A stretch of DNA of 64,000 nucleotides from Euborellia annulipes (lineage: Eukaryota > Arthropoda > Insecta > Dermaptera > Anisolabididae): positions 186,001-250,000 of the forward strand of contig JAKCPI010014212.1 in assembly GCA_023213315.1 (NCBI GenBank), given 5' to 3'. The notes beneath the pieces were generated by a model, which saw only the letters and a list, made by a program, of their open reading frames with translations, was not told where the DNA came from and searched no databases. The position numbers and the translations under genes are program-made. How positions within the stretch are numbered: the first letter of the stretch is position 1; every line of letters begins with the position of its first letter. Of the stretch, positions 36,695 through 48,650 are shown in pieces.

Positions 36695-37495
36695 ATGCCA
36701 ATTCCTAAAATCATTCACCAAATTTATTTACAAGGTGAGGCCAATATTCCCGAAAATATTAAAAAATCAGTGGCTGAATTGCGTCAACGTAATCCTAATT
36801 GGGACTATCGTTTATATGATGAAGCACAGATTTTGGACTATATTCAACAATATTATGATCAAAAAACATTAGATACCTATTTATTGATCCAAGAGAATTA
36901 TGCTGCTGCTCGTTCTGATTTTTTCCGTTACTTACTCATGTATCAAGAAGGTGGGGTTTATCTTGATTTAAAAAGCTCGTGTGCTGTGCCTTTTGATGAC
37001 ATTTTACATGAAGATGATGAATTTATTATTTGCGGTTGGGAGAATGAAGTAGGACAACAATATCAAGGTTATGGTATTAACAAACATCTAAAATTTTTAA
37101 AATATGGTGAATATCAACAGTGGAATATTATTGCAAAGCCACATTCACCATTTTTAAAAGCAGTCATAGATGAAGTCAGTTTTCGTATTCATGACTATAC
37201 CCCTATGAAATATCATGTAGGGCGCAAAGGTGTACTGAATACTACAGGTCCTGTTCCATATTCCATTGCTATTGAAAAAATTATTCAAAGCCAACAATAT
37301 CAGTATCGTTATGAGCGTTTTGCCAGTCAGTTTGGGCTGATTTATATCAATGCAGATACAACTGTAGTTAATAAAAATCACTATCGCCTACAAATCAACC
37401 CTGTGGTTAAACTCAACACATTTAACCAGATACTTTATAAATTATGGTTATATATTTTCCATCCACGCAAAGTTTTTAAAAGAAAAACTCAATAG
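36695..37495 (+). CDS. Glycosyltransferase family 32-like (OCH1-type, OC locus)
   Basis: A 266-residue protein. IPKIIHQIYLQGEANIPENI at the start and RSDFFRYLLMYQEGGVYLDLKSSCAVPF in the middle are the GT32 family blocks. The metal motif reads DLK where most have DxD, so it may use metal differently or be altered. The C-terminus is basic (HPRKVFKRKTQ). It is the last gene of the plus-strand block, 73 bp before the convergent GT6 gene. Confidence 0.85.
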   Translation: MPIPKIIHQIYLQGEANIPENIKKSVAELRQRNPNWDYRLYDEAQILDYIQQYYDQKTLDTYLLIQENYAAARSDFFRYLLMYQEGGVYLDLKSSCAVPFDDILHEDDEFIICGWENEVGQQYQGYGINKHLKFLKYGEYQQWNIIAKPHSPFLKAVIDEVSFRIHDYTPMKYHVGRKGVLNTTGPVPYSIAIEKIIQSQQYQYRYERFASQFGLIYINADTTVVNKNHYRLQINPVVKLNTFNQILYKLWLYIFHPRKVFKRKTQ

Positions 37496-37567
37496 GCTTA
37501 TTTTAATTTGCGTTGTTCTTTTAGAATTCAAGAACAACGCCATTTGAGTTGCAGATGAATAATTTTT

Positions 37568-38413
37568 TTACAAAAACCAAGATGAGATGCGCTGTTTAAT
37601 TCGGAATCCCCAGCCTTTGTGCTTTGCATTCTTAGAAACTTCCCATTGCTTTTCACTAATTTTTTCGTCAGTTTCACCTCTTAAATACGCATGTCCACCA
37701 AATCTAAAATGTGATTTATCTGAAAACATAACTTTAGCTTTTTTCTTCCATATTTCATTTTCACCTCGAGTGAAAAATGGAGGTAAAACCTTAATATCTT
37801 TTCGATTTAATGCATATTTATTCAAATGACTTTCATCATGCCATAAAGCAATTTGCTCATTGCTTAAATCTACATGGGTATTACTGCTCAACTGCCTACA
37901 CATTTCAAGGTAAGCCTGTGCCCGACCACCATTTAAAGCACCTGTAAAATAGTATTTCCCTTCATCCATTGCAATATAAGCTGTCGAATTAGGGTTACGA
38001 TCATAGGTATATTTCTTTTTATTTCTGTGAAATGCATGCGGTTGAATAGCGAATGCTAGATTTTGTTGATCTATTGGCAAAATATCTTGTGCATCAATCG
38101 GTTTTAATATTTCAGTATTAGCATTAAAAAAATATATATAATCGAAAGTATTCAACCTATCTTCAATACTTAGGAAGATATCAAACCTCATCAAAGTATC
38201 ATAAGGCCAACCAAGTTTATCTTGTGAAATATAAGATATATTCTGATCTGTCTTTTTCTTTAATAACTCTTCATTATCGGTAAAAACAAAATAATGCTTT
38301 TTACATTCCCGTAGAAGATTACTTTCCGCAGATTGATAAAAATAATCCCAAAATACGGTATAACGTCCTGTTGCTATATATAATATAGCGACCTTTTTAG
38401 GCGATAAATTCAT
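37568..38413 (-). CDS. Glycosyltransferase family 6 (OC locus)
   Basis: A protein of about 281 residues related to bacterial GT6, the family of histo-blood-group A/B transferases. KKVAILYIATGRYTVFWDYFYQSAE, HYFVFTDN, LMRFDIFL and YIYFFNANTEILKP are the conserved blocks. The last holds NAN in place of the DVD metal motif, as in known metal-independent bacterial GT6 enzymes. The C-terminal half (FFTRGENEIWKKKAKV) is Lys-rich. I prefer the ATG at 38413 to the one at 38437. It is the third OC gene after ilvE in the minus-strand direction. Confidence 0.85.
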   Translation of the reverse strand: MNLSPKKVAILYIATGRYTVFWDYFYQSAESNLLRECKKHYFVFTDNEELLKKKTDQNISYISQDKLGWPYDTLMRFDIFLSIEDRLNTFDYIYFFNANTEILKPIDAQDILPIDQQNLAFAIQPHAFHRNKKKYTYDRNPNSTAYIAMDEGKYYFTGALNGGRAQAYLEMCRQLSSNTHVDLSNEQIALWHDESHLNKYALNRKDIKVLPPFFTRGENEIWKKKAKVMFSDKSHFRFGGHAYLRGETDEKISEKQWEVSKNAKHKGWGFRIKQRISSWFL

Positions 38414-38474
38414 GATTAATCCATTCCTGAGCAGCATTAATATTAACTTCGAATGAGAGGTTCATCATCAATTT

Positions 38475-39291
38475 TTAGCTTCTTTGACCTATTTTAAAAC
38501 GAAGTTTGACTGCAAATAAAGAATCCTTACCACTAATTTTGATGCGTTGCAGTTGCATAAAGTCTGGTTGTAAACCATCAATACCTTCTACAGTCGTGAC
38601 TGCATTACTATACCCAGTCTGCCGAGCCAGTTTCACGTCTCTATCTGAATAAATCCCAAATGGGTAAGCAAAACTGGTGACTGGTTGAGCTATCAGTTGT
38701 TCAAGTTGCTGTTTTGCATCAACCAGTTCACGTAAACAATCTGCATCATCCAGTTCATTTAAATTAGCGTGTGTGAGCGTATGCGAACCAATTTCAATCA
38801 GCCCACTATCTGCTAATTGCTTAACCTGTGCATCATTCAATTTTTGGTTCACGCATGAGTTCACCACTATTATGGTGTGCTTTTTTATAAGTTGACCAAT
38901 CTCGATCATGTCGATCAACCACTACATAAATGGTCGCTTTAGCTTGATATTTCTCTAAAACTGGATAGGCATTTTCTAGATTATCTAAATATCCATCATC
39001 AAATGTAATAGCTACAGTCTTTGCAGGATGTTGTCCCCAATTCTCTTGTAATTCATGCATTGTCACAAAATGAAAACCTTGTGATTTCATCCATGCAATC
39101 TGCTTTTCAAACTCAATGGGTTTTACACGGAGCTTATTAAATTTAGCACCATCTATATGATCTCTAACCATATGATACATCAATATACGTGGTCGATTCC
39201 AATCCACTGCAGGTTTCCACCACGCATATTTATAACTAAACATTACAATAAGTAAAACCAGTAAAATTAGAATATAAATCACAGCAACCAA
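38475..39291 (-). CDS. Polysaccharide deacetylase (pda-type, OC locus; one frameshift)
   Basis: A NodB-fold enzyme of about 271 residues with an N-terminal membrane helix (MVAVIYILILLVLLIVMFSY). Motif 1 is VAITFDDGYLDN (metal Asp and catalytic base) and motif 2 is IGSHTLTHANL. One extra A breaks it near 38840, after MREPK; the correct continuation is LNDAQVKQLADSGLIEI. In A. baumannii OC loci a pda gene lies close to ilvE, and its product is thought to deacetylate a core amino sugar. It follows the ELM1-like gene with a 4-bp gap. Confidence 0.88.
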
Positions 39292-39295
39292 CTCA

Positions 39296-40184
39296 TTATT
39301 TCGCTAAAAGATATGTTGCCACACGGTCTGCTTCTTTAAAAGCATAAGGTTGTGGTAACTGTACAACACAAGTCTGCTGTGAAATTAACTTTGATTCTAA
39401 CATTTGATCAACTGAGTGGGTAATGCGGTCGTCTTTCAAACGGTCCATTGCCATTACCCCGACTCGACAACCTGCTGTCAGCGCCTCAAAAATCATAGAT
39501 ACGCTGTCTTCTGTCACCCAAACAGCTTCTGCTTTCTGCATTTCTTCAAAAATCCAGCCTTGAGGTGTTTGCTCAACTGGAAATATTTTTAAATGCTCGG
39601 CAAAGCTTTGCTGCCTTAAAATATCGATAAATTCTGTTGGCGTTCGGCGTGAAGTCGTCAGAATAATTTCAGCGTCTGGATTATGCTCAACAATTTTTTG
39701 AACACTGCTTAATACTTTGTCTTGGTTCCATTGATGTCGTTTTGATGAACCGCCTAATGCGATTAAAATTCTGGCTGCCTGATGGCGATTTTCATTACGA
39801 ATTGGATTTAATGCGCCGCGCGTGACAATCACATGGCTATCGGCGTGAATGCCGTCATGCTCTGGAATAACGGCATAATCAAAGCAAACCACGGGTAAGT
39901 TAGGCTTCATCAAAATAATAGTTTTAGCTTTTCTAAAAATCTTACCGAGTAACCAGACACGAAAATGAGTGTGGCTTCCCACTCCAAATATAAAATCGGG
40001 GGGCTTGTTTAAATAAGGAGTTTTTTGAAGAGAAAAGTGCCTGAATTAGAGAAATAATAGGTAAATCACTAATGAGTATCTCTTCAAAAGTTGTATCTGT
40101 CTGTTGTCTTTGCATCGCCTGAAACAAGCCTAATGCTTGTGAACGATGCCCTGCCTTACCATCAGAGACATAGACAATATGCAT
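39296..40184 (-). CDS. ELM1-family putative glycosyltransferase (first OC gene; one frameshift)
   Basis: About 295 residues of the mitochondrial-fission ELM1-like family, a GT-B-type fold. The start MHIVYVSDGKAGHRSQALGL, the segment GVGSHTHFRVWLLGKI, ILIALGGSSKRHQW and VWVTEDSVSMIFEAL match the family. It corresponds to the gtrOC1 position next to ilvE in published OC loci. The frame breaks near 40020-40030, between SLIQALFS and LQKTPYLNKPPDFIFG. It likely transfers a core sugar, but the name is positional. It is the first gene of the minus-strand OC transcript. Confidence 0.8.
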
Positions 40185-40205
40185 AAAAGCTCCCTATCCA
40201 AAAAT

Positions 40206-40236
40206 AAAAAGGCGAAACCAAAGTTCGCCTTTTTTA
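40206..40236. terminator. Terminator between ilvE and the OC locus
   Basis: AAAAAGGCGAA and TTCGCCTTTTT pair around a seven-base loop, right after the ilvE stop on the minus strand. It separates ilvE from the OC locus. Confidence 0.8.
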
Positions 40237-40251
40237 TGTTAACGGATTAAC

Positions 40252-41178
40252 TTATTTTACGTAAGTTAACCAGTGTTCATATTTCGGGTTTTTACCTTGA
40301 ACCGCATCAAAGAAAGTCTTTTGAATTTCAGTGGTAATTGGGCCACGGCAACCTTCGCCAATTTGACGATCATCATATTCACGAATTGGCGTTACTTCTG
40401 CGGCAGTACCAGTAAAGAATGCTTCATCAGCAATATAGAATTCATCACGAGTAATACGACGCTCAACAACTTGATAACCAAGATCTCTAGCAATCGTCAT
40501 AATAGTTTGACGTGTAATACCATCAAGCGCACCACCAGCAATATCTGGAGTATGTAAAACGCCATCTTTAATCAAGAATACGTTTTCACCTGAACCTTGG
40601 CATACATAACCTTGTGGGTCCATTAACATTGCTTCATCGTAACCACAATGAGCAACTTCTTGGTGAGCAAGAATCGATAACGTGTAGTTACCAGACGCTT
40701 TTGCTTTACACATCGTCACGTTTGGATGATGATGAGTAAATGAAGAAGTTTTAACACGAATACCTTTCGCCATTGCTTCATCACCAAGGTATGCGCCCCA
40801 TGCCCATGCTGCAACTGCGGCATGAATGGTGTTATTTGTAGCTGCAATACCAAGTTTTTCTGAACCAATCCAAATAAGCGGACGTAAGTAACAAGAAGCT
40901 AATTTATTTTCACGTACGACATCAATTTGTGCTTGCTCAAGCGCAGCTTGGTCATACGGTACTTTCATTTGATAAATTTTAGCTGAATTTAACAAACGTT
41001 TTGTGTGGTCTTGTAGACGGAAAATGGCAGTACCTTTAGGGGTTTCATAAGCACGCACACCCTCAAATACACCCATACTGTAGTGCAAAGTATGCGTTAA
41101 GACGTGAATCTTTGCATCTCGCCAATCAACTAATTGCCCATCTTGCCAAATAAAACCATCACGATCAGCCAAATTCAT
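40252..41178 (-). CDS. ilvE: Branched-chain amino acid aminotransferase
   Basis: A PLP fold-IV transaminase, 308 residues, for the last step of Leu, Ile and Val synthesis. The start MNLADRDGFIWQDGQLVDWRDAKIHV, GVFEGVRAYET, CKAKASGNYTLSILAHQEVAHCGYDEA (with the PLP lysine) and GGALDGITRQTIMTIA are family blocks. I use the ATG at 41178 instead of the ATG at 41190, because homologues start with MNLADRDG. It marks one boundary of the OC locus. No indels. A short 24-bp gap divides it from glnE upstream. Confidence 0.95.
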   Translation of the reverse strand: MNLADRDGFIWQDGQLVDWRDAKIHVLTHTLHYSMGVFEGVRAYETPKGTAIFRLQDHTKRLLNSAKIYQMKVPYDQAALEQAQIDVVRENKLASCYLRPLIWIGSEKLGIAATNNTIHAAVAAWAWGAYLGDEAMAKGIRVKTSSFTHHHPNVTMCKAKASGNYTLSILAHQEVAHCGYDEAMLMDPQGYVCQGSGENVFLIKDGVLHTPDIAGGALDGITRQTIMTIARDLGYQVVERRITRDEFYIADEAFFTGTAAEVTPIREYDDRQIGEGCRGPITTEIQKTFFDAVQGKNPKYEHWLTYVK

Positions 41179-41202
41179 GGAACACTCCAAATTGTTATAA
41201 AA

Positions 41203-43955
41203 TCATTCACTATCCAACTCAACCGAGGCGGTTGGGTCTATTAATCTTTGCCATAAATTGCAAACGACCGCACGGGTACTACGCCAGTCCGCTGCGCTTA
41301 CTTGCATGGATTGATTCGCAAGGGCTAAGCGGTGGCTTTCGGCACGTTCACTAAGATAGGCTCGAATTAATGCTGTGGCATCTTCACTGGATAAGCAGTC
41401 TGCTTTAGCAGCATCTTCTAAAATTCTTACATTATCAGAATAATGGGCGAGATCGGGGTTCGTCCCGCTCCACGCAAGTACAGCATACTGTGCCATAAAT
41501 TCGATATCGACGATACCACCTGCATCCTGTTTTAAATGAAAAATACCATGTTTTTTTTGTTCAGAAGATGAACCTAGGTGGTCTTTCATTTTCTGACGCA
41601 TTTTCAACACTTCTTCACGAACATAAGCCTCATCTCTAGATTGAGTCAAGATCTCGCGGCGAAATATTTCAAATTTCTGGCAAAGCACCTCATCGCCTGC
41701 AATAGAGCGTGCTCGAACGAGTGCCTGATGCTCCCAAAGCCATGCACTTTTCAACTGATAGTGTTCGTAGGCCTTAAGACTTGTCACCAATAAACCGGCC
41801 TCACCTGAAGGTCTTAAACGCGTATCAATTTCATAGACACGGCCATCAAGTGTCTGAGTGGTCATCAGAGACATAAACTTTTGAGCGACACGCATAGCAA
41901 ACTCAAAGCCAGTAATAGACTTCGTTCCATCCGTATCAGTTTGTTCATCCAGATAATGAATAAAGACAAGATCTAAATCGGAACCATAGCCCAGCTCAAT
42001 TCCACCTACCTTGCCGTAACCAATGACAGCAAAGGCTTTGTAGTCGAGTGAGCAACGTTTACCATCGACATCACATGGATAACCATGACGCTTTGCGACA
42101 GTCTGATAAGCTAAATGGAGGGTTGCATTTACACTCACTTCAGCAATATCGGTTAATGCATCGGACACCTTCATTAGCGGGCTTTCCGCTAACACATCGC
42201 TTGCAGCAACAGTGAGTACATTGCTCTTTTTAAACAGGCGAAGTGCCCGCATTTGGTCTTCAACTTGATCAATCTCAATACGAAGCAACTGCTGACGTAA
42301 TGAGTCTTCCAAGTCTTTGCGTTTTGGCAACTCAAAGTCCATCGATAAAAACTCATCAAGCAGTACTGGATATTGCGTTAGCTCTTCACAAATCCATGGA
42401 CTTACAGTCGCCATTTTAACTAAGCGTTGCAATGCCCCTTTACTTTCAATCAGCATGACTAAATACACTGTCCGGCGCATGACCGATTCAATCAGCGGCA
42501 TTAAGCGCAAAAGTGCGGTTTGAGGTTGCTCGGACTGCAAGATTACTTCAATTAAATGCGGCCAGAATGTTTTTAAACGCTGAACTGCATTTGAAGGTAG
42601 TTTTTTAAGTGCATGCCCGTGCCAAAACTCATGAATCAGATTTTTTAGCCTTATCATCTAATACTTCTTCTAACTGCTGTTCTAACTGCCCAAAATTTTC
42701 AGTCGCTGCATTAGAGCTGGTATCTTCAATCAATTGCTTAAATTGAACTTTTACTTTTTGACGTTTCTCATCCAGAACCTCAATAAACTCAGTCCAACTA
42801 CCAAAACCTAATGTATCTATAATACGTTGTCTTAGATCCACTTCTTCGGGCAATAGCTGAGTTTGCTGATCGTTGAGGGCTTGAATGGCATGTTCAACAC
42901 GGCGTAAAAATAGATAAGCATCTTCTAATTCTAAAACAGCTTGTTTTTCTAACAAGCCTGCTTCGCCGATGTGCTCAAGGCTGACTCAAACATTGACGGT
43001 CTTGTAACTCACGTTTAGAGCCGCCATAAATAAGCTGGAACACCTGCACAATAAACTCAATTTCGCGAATACCACCCGCCCCGAGTTTAATATCATCCTC
43101 AATGTGACGGCGCAAAACTTCACGCTCAATCATCGCTTTCATATCACGCATGGCAGCAAAAGCGGTGTAATCCACATAACGACGAAATACAAAAGGACGT
43201 GTCATTTCTAACAAGTCTTGCCCTTCTTTACCACCAGTTACGACACGCGCTTTAATCCATGCATAGCGCTCCCATTCACGACCATGCTGACTTAAATATT
43301 TTTCCAAAGCTGCATGACTAATCGCCAATGCCGAGCCATCCCCCCAAGGACGCAAGCGCATGTCTACTCGAAACACAAAACCATCTGCGGTAATGTGTTC
43401 AAGCAAATAAATTAATTTTTGTCCCCATAAAATACAGAACTGCTGTACATCAATGCATTTACGACCATTGGTTTCGCCTTGTTCATCAAAGGCAAAAATT
43501 AGGTCTATATCACTCGATAGGTTAAGTTCTTGTGCACCAAGCTTCCCCATGGCAACCACTATCAAATCTTGAACTTTGCCTGAATAACTCAAAGGCTCAC
43601 CATGTTTGGCCGCAAGTGCCACACGTGCAAAAGCCTTTGCCGCACAAATACTGGCATCGGCAAAATCAGAAAGTTCGCGAGTGAGTGTGACAACATCGGT
43701 CAGTTGATTGGCATCCTGCCAGATCCAGCGGAACATTAAACGGCCACGCAAAATACGAAGTGCGCGCATCCAAGATGTTTCGTCGCCAATTCCATCTAAT
43801 GTGGTTTGTACAAATTGATAAATCTGTTCAGTTGAGAGCGGTGCAGTAAATTGATCTATTTGGTAATCTTGCTCTAAAACAGCCTGATGCAGGCCTAAAA
43901 CTTGTTCTGCATACTGACTAGCACGCAATGTTTTTTGTAACTGCTCCGCATTCAT
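41203..43955 (-). CDS. glnE: Glutamine synthetase adenylyltransferase/adenylyl-removing enzyme (two frameshifts)
   Basis: A bifunctional regulator that adds AMP to, and removes it from, glutamine synthetase according to PII status. Two nucleotidyltransferase modules are visible: NLSSDIDLIFAFDE in the N-terminal deadenylylase and LGYGSDLDLVFIHYLDEQ in the C-terminal adenylylase, each with the DxD metal pair, plus RVDMRLRPWGD and EIDTRLRPSGEAG. Full length is about 916 residues. The frame breaks near 42980 (after RQCLS) and near 42640 (between VLDDKAK and NLIHEFWHGHALKK). Both are single bases. It begins 67 bp after the histidine kinase gene, on the same strand. Confidence 0.93.
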
Positions 43956-44022
43956 ATAAAAAGCTCTTTTCCTCGTACTCTCTTTTTAGTTATAGCAGTT
44001 CGAGCAGTGGTAGGAAAAGGGA

Positions 44023-45305
44023 TTAAACTAATTTTGCTTCCGCTGAAGAATAATGCTCGACATGAGTCTCATGACTTTCTTGAGCTGAAGGTAATAAAAC
44101 CTTAAATGTTGTTCCTACACCCTCTTTGGAGCTGACATCAATTTGCCCTTGGTTAATCTCGACAAAACGCTTACAAAGGCTCAAACCTAAGCCTGCACCC
44201 TTTTCACCTGCGGTTCCTTTAAAGCTGGCTGTAATACGTGGATGGAACAAATTCGCCATTTGTTGCTTGGTCATGCCTAGACCAGTGTCTCGAACTGTTA
44301 TTTCAATATTTTCACCAGTTTGTTTGGCTTCAATAAAGACTTTGCCCGAACCATCAACATCCGTAAATTTCAGCGCATTTGACACCAAGTTCTGAATCAC
44401 CGAGGTCATCATATTGATATCGGCATAGATTTTTAAATCTTCTGGTACAGCATTCACCAATTCAATATTTTTCTTTAAAGCTAAGGTATATAAAACATCA
44501 AAAACGATATTACTGACTTGTCTAAGGTTAAAATTAATCGGGTGATAAACAAAACGCCCACCTTCAGCCATCGCCCATGTCAGTAAACTTTCGAGCAAGT
44601 TATAGGTCGATTGCGAAGTGTCGTATAAATAGTCTGCAATATTTTGAATGCTTGATTCATCTAAAGTTTCACGCTCTTTGGCGAGTACTTCTGAAAAACC
44701 GAGCAGCCCATGAAACGGTGCGCGTAAGTCATGCGAAATAATTGAAAAGAATTTTGTTTTACTTGAGTTAATCGCGACTTGTTGCTCATACAATTCATTT
44801 AACTCTTCATAGTTAAATTTCAACTCGACTTGTTGCATAAAAGTAGAACAGTAATCAAGCAACAACTGGATATCATCATCTTCAAATGTAGCAGCATCAT
44901 CATCAAAAAAACAGCGAAGCCCATAGAGGTTTTATCAGGGTGTAAAAGATGTACTGCTAACGCCCGACTACATTCAATATTTAATTCTTTTAAATAGTTG
45001 GTTAAATTTTGATAGGAAGGATGTAGGTGATTAATCACCTGTTGTTTAGCAAAGCACTGTTTTAAATGTTTTGAAGGTTTAAACGAAATGGCGGTCATAC
45101 CATCTGGGCAACGATGCCAAAAGTAAGGTTCTTGATTAAAAGTTAATAAGGCTTTTTTACACTTCAAAAGACGAAGACTAAACCGGAAAAATTGCTCGAT
45201 ATAGTTCTGCTCGGCATTTAATCCAAGCAACAAAGATATTCTGCAAGCACTTAACTGCTCAACTTGGTTTAGTTCTAAACGTTGGAATGTCATTGCCCGC
45301 CTCAC
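44023..45305 (-). CDS. Soluble sensor histidine kinase with GAF-like N-terminus (one frameshift)
   Basis: About 427 residues, with no transmembrane segment. The N-terminal 180 residues have a GAF-like pattern (LGLNAEQNYIEQFFRFSLRLLKCKKALLTF). Then comes the HisKA domain (FFSIISHDLRAPFHGLLGFSEVL, phospho-His), and the ATPase domain with NLVSNALKFT, RDTGLGMTKQQM and GAGLGLSLCKRF. The break is at a T-rich run near 44905-44912, between GFAVF and DDDAATFEDDD. No response regulator is adjacent, so it is an orphan kinase. The signal is unknown. It sits upstream of glnE. Confidence 0.85.
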
Positions 45306-45763
45306 AGATTTTGTCGTTTTGGGTCGGAACCGCTCTCAAAGAAAATTACTTATAATCATTATGATCTACTACAAACTTTAACACAGTACATTAAAAGAGC
45401 AACTTTCTTTTCAAAATAGAAATGTGAAGTTTCAATTAAAGGTTTTTAGATACATAAAGTGAGTAGTTTTTAGAAAAATACAACAAATTTTTTAAGGTAG
45501 AGAATTGTAAGATGTTACAAATGCGAGTTCTAAATAGAAGAAAGGTGGTTAAAAAATATTCTTTAAAAAGAGCTTAGAATCCCTCTTGATTCGACTTTAA
45601 TAAATGAAGTTCTTGTTGAATTTGGTTAAGGACTTCATTGAGCCTGAAATTGAAAGGTTATTAGAAGCTTAAGTTTATAGACAACGATTCGAGTCCTTCC
45701 CTTGGAACTAAATTATTAACTATTGTTAATTTCTTAAATTCTATCGATATTGTTCTAGCCCAA
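45306..45763. other. 458-bp AT-rich intergenic region
   Basis: The region lies upstream of the histidine kinase and downstream of tRNA-Leu. It should contain the kinase promoter, but I cannot place boxes with confidence. A 22-codon frame at 45604 (MKFLLNLVKDFIEPEIERL) has no ribosome site. An 8-bp inverted repeat AATGAAGT/ACTTCATT (45603-45639) surrounds its start. Confidence 0.5.
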
Positions 45764-45798
45764 CAAAAAACCCCTAAGCCGTTAACTTAGGGGTTTTC
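45764..45798 (-). terminator. Terminator downstream of tRNA-Leu
   Basis: AAAACCCCTAAG and CTTAGGGGTTTT form a 12-bp stem around a 7-base loop. On the minus strand it is followed by T and lies 24 bases after the tRNA 3' end. Confidence 0.85.
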
Positions 45799-45821
45799 GT
45801 AGAATCTTACGATTCTGAATA

Positions 45822-45908
45822 TGGTCCCGAGGGTCGGACTCGAACCGACACGTCATCTCTGACAGCGGATTTTGAGTCCGCCGCGTCTACCAATTTCACC
45901 ACCTCGGG
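45822..45908 (-). tRNA. tRNA-Leu (CAA)
   Basis: An 87-nt class II tRNA with CCA encoded at its 3' end. The acceptor stem is CCCGAGG/CCTCGGG, and the T arm is GTCGG-TTCGAGT-CCGAC. The anticodon arm is GCGGA-CTCAAAA-TCCGC, giving CAA, which reads UUG. The variable arm (TGTCAGAGATGACG) is long, as expected for Leu. It is transcribed away from queA. Confidence 0.95.
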
Positions 45909-46090
45909 AGAGGAAGTATGTTTGTGTTGCGTATATTAGCGCGTTTGTAAAACTTGTCAAACCCTAAGTGAATATTATCGTTCACTTTTAGATCACTTAA
46001 ACATTTTTCATGATTTAAGCCAGAAGCACAGCCATAAAAAAGCGAAAAAGTTTATACTAGGCGCAATTTTTGCGGTGTTTTTTTCTAAAT

Positions 46091-47128
46091 ATGCAACTGT
46101 CTGACTTTTCCTTTGAATTACCTGATGAACTTATTGCCCGTTACCCTCTCGAATCACGCAGTGCTTCGCGGTTGTTGCACTTAGACTCAAAGGGTCAATA
46201 TCACGATCACATGTTCACAGACATTATCGACCTGTTCGAAGAAGGTGATCTATTAGTGCTCAATGACACCAAAGTCATGAAAGCTCGTCTTAAAGGAAAA
46301 CGTTCTACAGGCGGTGCTATTGAGATTTTGGTTGAGCGCATGCTGAACCATACCACAGCGTATTGTCATATTAAATCGAGCAACTCACCTAAAGCCGGCG
46401 CTGAGCTTTTTGTTGGTGCCAATAACATTCCTGTGATTGTACGTGGTCGTCACGAAAACTTATTTGTGGTTGAGTTTTCACAGCCAATCTTGCCTGTGCT
46501 TGAGCAATATGGCCAGTTACCTATTCCGCCTTACTTTAACCGTGAAGCAGAAGAAATAGACACCGAACGCTATCAAACGGTTTTCCATAATCCTGAAAAA
46601 ATTGCCAGTGTTGCGGCTCCTACTGCAAGCTTGCACTTTGACGAAGAATTATTAGCAAAGTTAGAACAAAAAAATGTTCAAAAAACTTTTGTGACTTTAC
46701 ACGTAGGGGCAGGCACATTTATGCCCGTTCGTACTGATGACATTACTAACCATATCATGCACAGTGAATGGTGTGATGTTCCTCAAGAAACAATAGATTT
46801 GATTTTGGCGACTAAAGCACGCGGAAATAAAGTGATTGCCATAGGTACAACTGCAACACGTGCTTTAGAAAGCGCAGCTCAAGCCCATAGCGGTAAAATT
46901 GCGGCTTGGACTGGCGACACGCAAATCTTTATCTATCCGGGCTACCAGTTCTGCATCGTAGACCGTTTAATTACCAACTTCCATTTACCAGAATCTACCC
47001 TGCTCATGCTGGTGTCAGCTCTTTCAAATCGAGACAACATTTTAGCTACCTATGAACATGCAGTTAAAAGCCGCTATCGTTTCTTTAGTTATGGCGATGC
47101 AATGCTGATTGATAAATTAGAAGGTTAA
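46091..47128 (+). CDS. queA: S-adenosylmethionine:tRNA ribosyltransferase-isomerase
   Basis: QueA transfers the ribosyl part of SAM to 7-aminomethyl-7-deazaguanine in tRNA, making epoxyqueuosine. The protein is 345 residues: it opens [20 protein letters not shown], and has the blocks [47 protein letters not shown] and [17 protein letters not shown] start at the ATG at 46091, not at 46070. It is upstream of tgt, the previous enzyme of the queuosine pathway, with a 289-bp gap. No indels. Confidence 0.95.
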   Translation: MQLSDFSFELPDELIARYPLESRSASRLLHLDSKGQYHDHMFTDIIDLFEEGDLLVLNDTKVMKARLKGKRSTGGAIEILVERMLNHTTAYCHIKSSNSPKAGAELFVGANNIPVIVRGRHENLFVVEFSQPILPVLEQYGQLPIPPYFNREAEEIDTERYQTVFHNPEKIASVAAPTASLHFDEELLAKLEQKNVQKTFVTLHVGAGTFMPVRTDDITNHIMHSEWCDVPQETIDLILATKARGNKVIAIGTTATRALESAAQAHSGKIAAWTGDTQIFIYPGYQFCIVDRLITNFHLPESTLLMLVSALSNRDNILATYEHAVKSRYRFFSYGDAMLIDKLEG

Positions 47129-47417
47129 AATTAAAATACTGAGCGATATTCTTAAACACCTATCTCCCCTATAGAAGGGGGTATATGTTTAGCAATATCG
47201 TTCAGCTTTACCCAGTGAATTAGAATTTTTATAAGTTTAAATTTTAGATATTTCCTTCATTAAAATATCGATGCGATAAAAGCTATTCTTAGTTTCTCCC
47301 ATCTTTTTATATAACGGCTACATTTAGTAGTAGAACTACATCGCAGAATCAAGGAAAATAGTTCTCTTTTTAGCAGCGAACTGTTTCTTCGCCTCTGCTC
47401 GTGTTCAGGATTTTTAG

Positions 47418-48553
<1,136 letters not shown>

Positions 48554-48650
48554 GCCCGATTTGCGCTCAACCTCAAGACAAGGTAAATTGCAAAACGAAT
48601 CAGGATTATGTCAGGTATCTGACTCATATTTTTAACTTTAGGAAATCAAA

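Noticed and set aside
45604..45672. 22-codon frame in the gap upstream of the histidine kinase
   Set aside because: No ribosome site, no conservation evidence and low complexity; more likely chance in AT-rich DNA.
47129..47417. Possible RNA gene or riboswitch before tgt
   Set aside because: Only a short CTCCCCTATAGAAGGGGG hairpin is visible; it lacks preQ1 riboswitch features, so I make no call.
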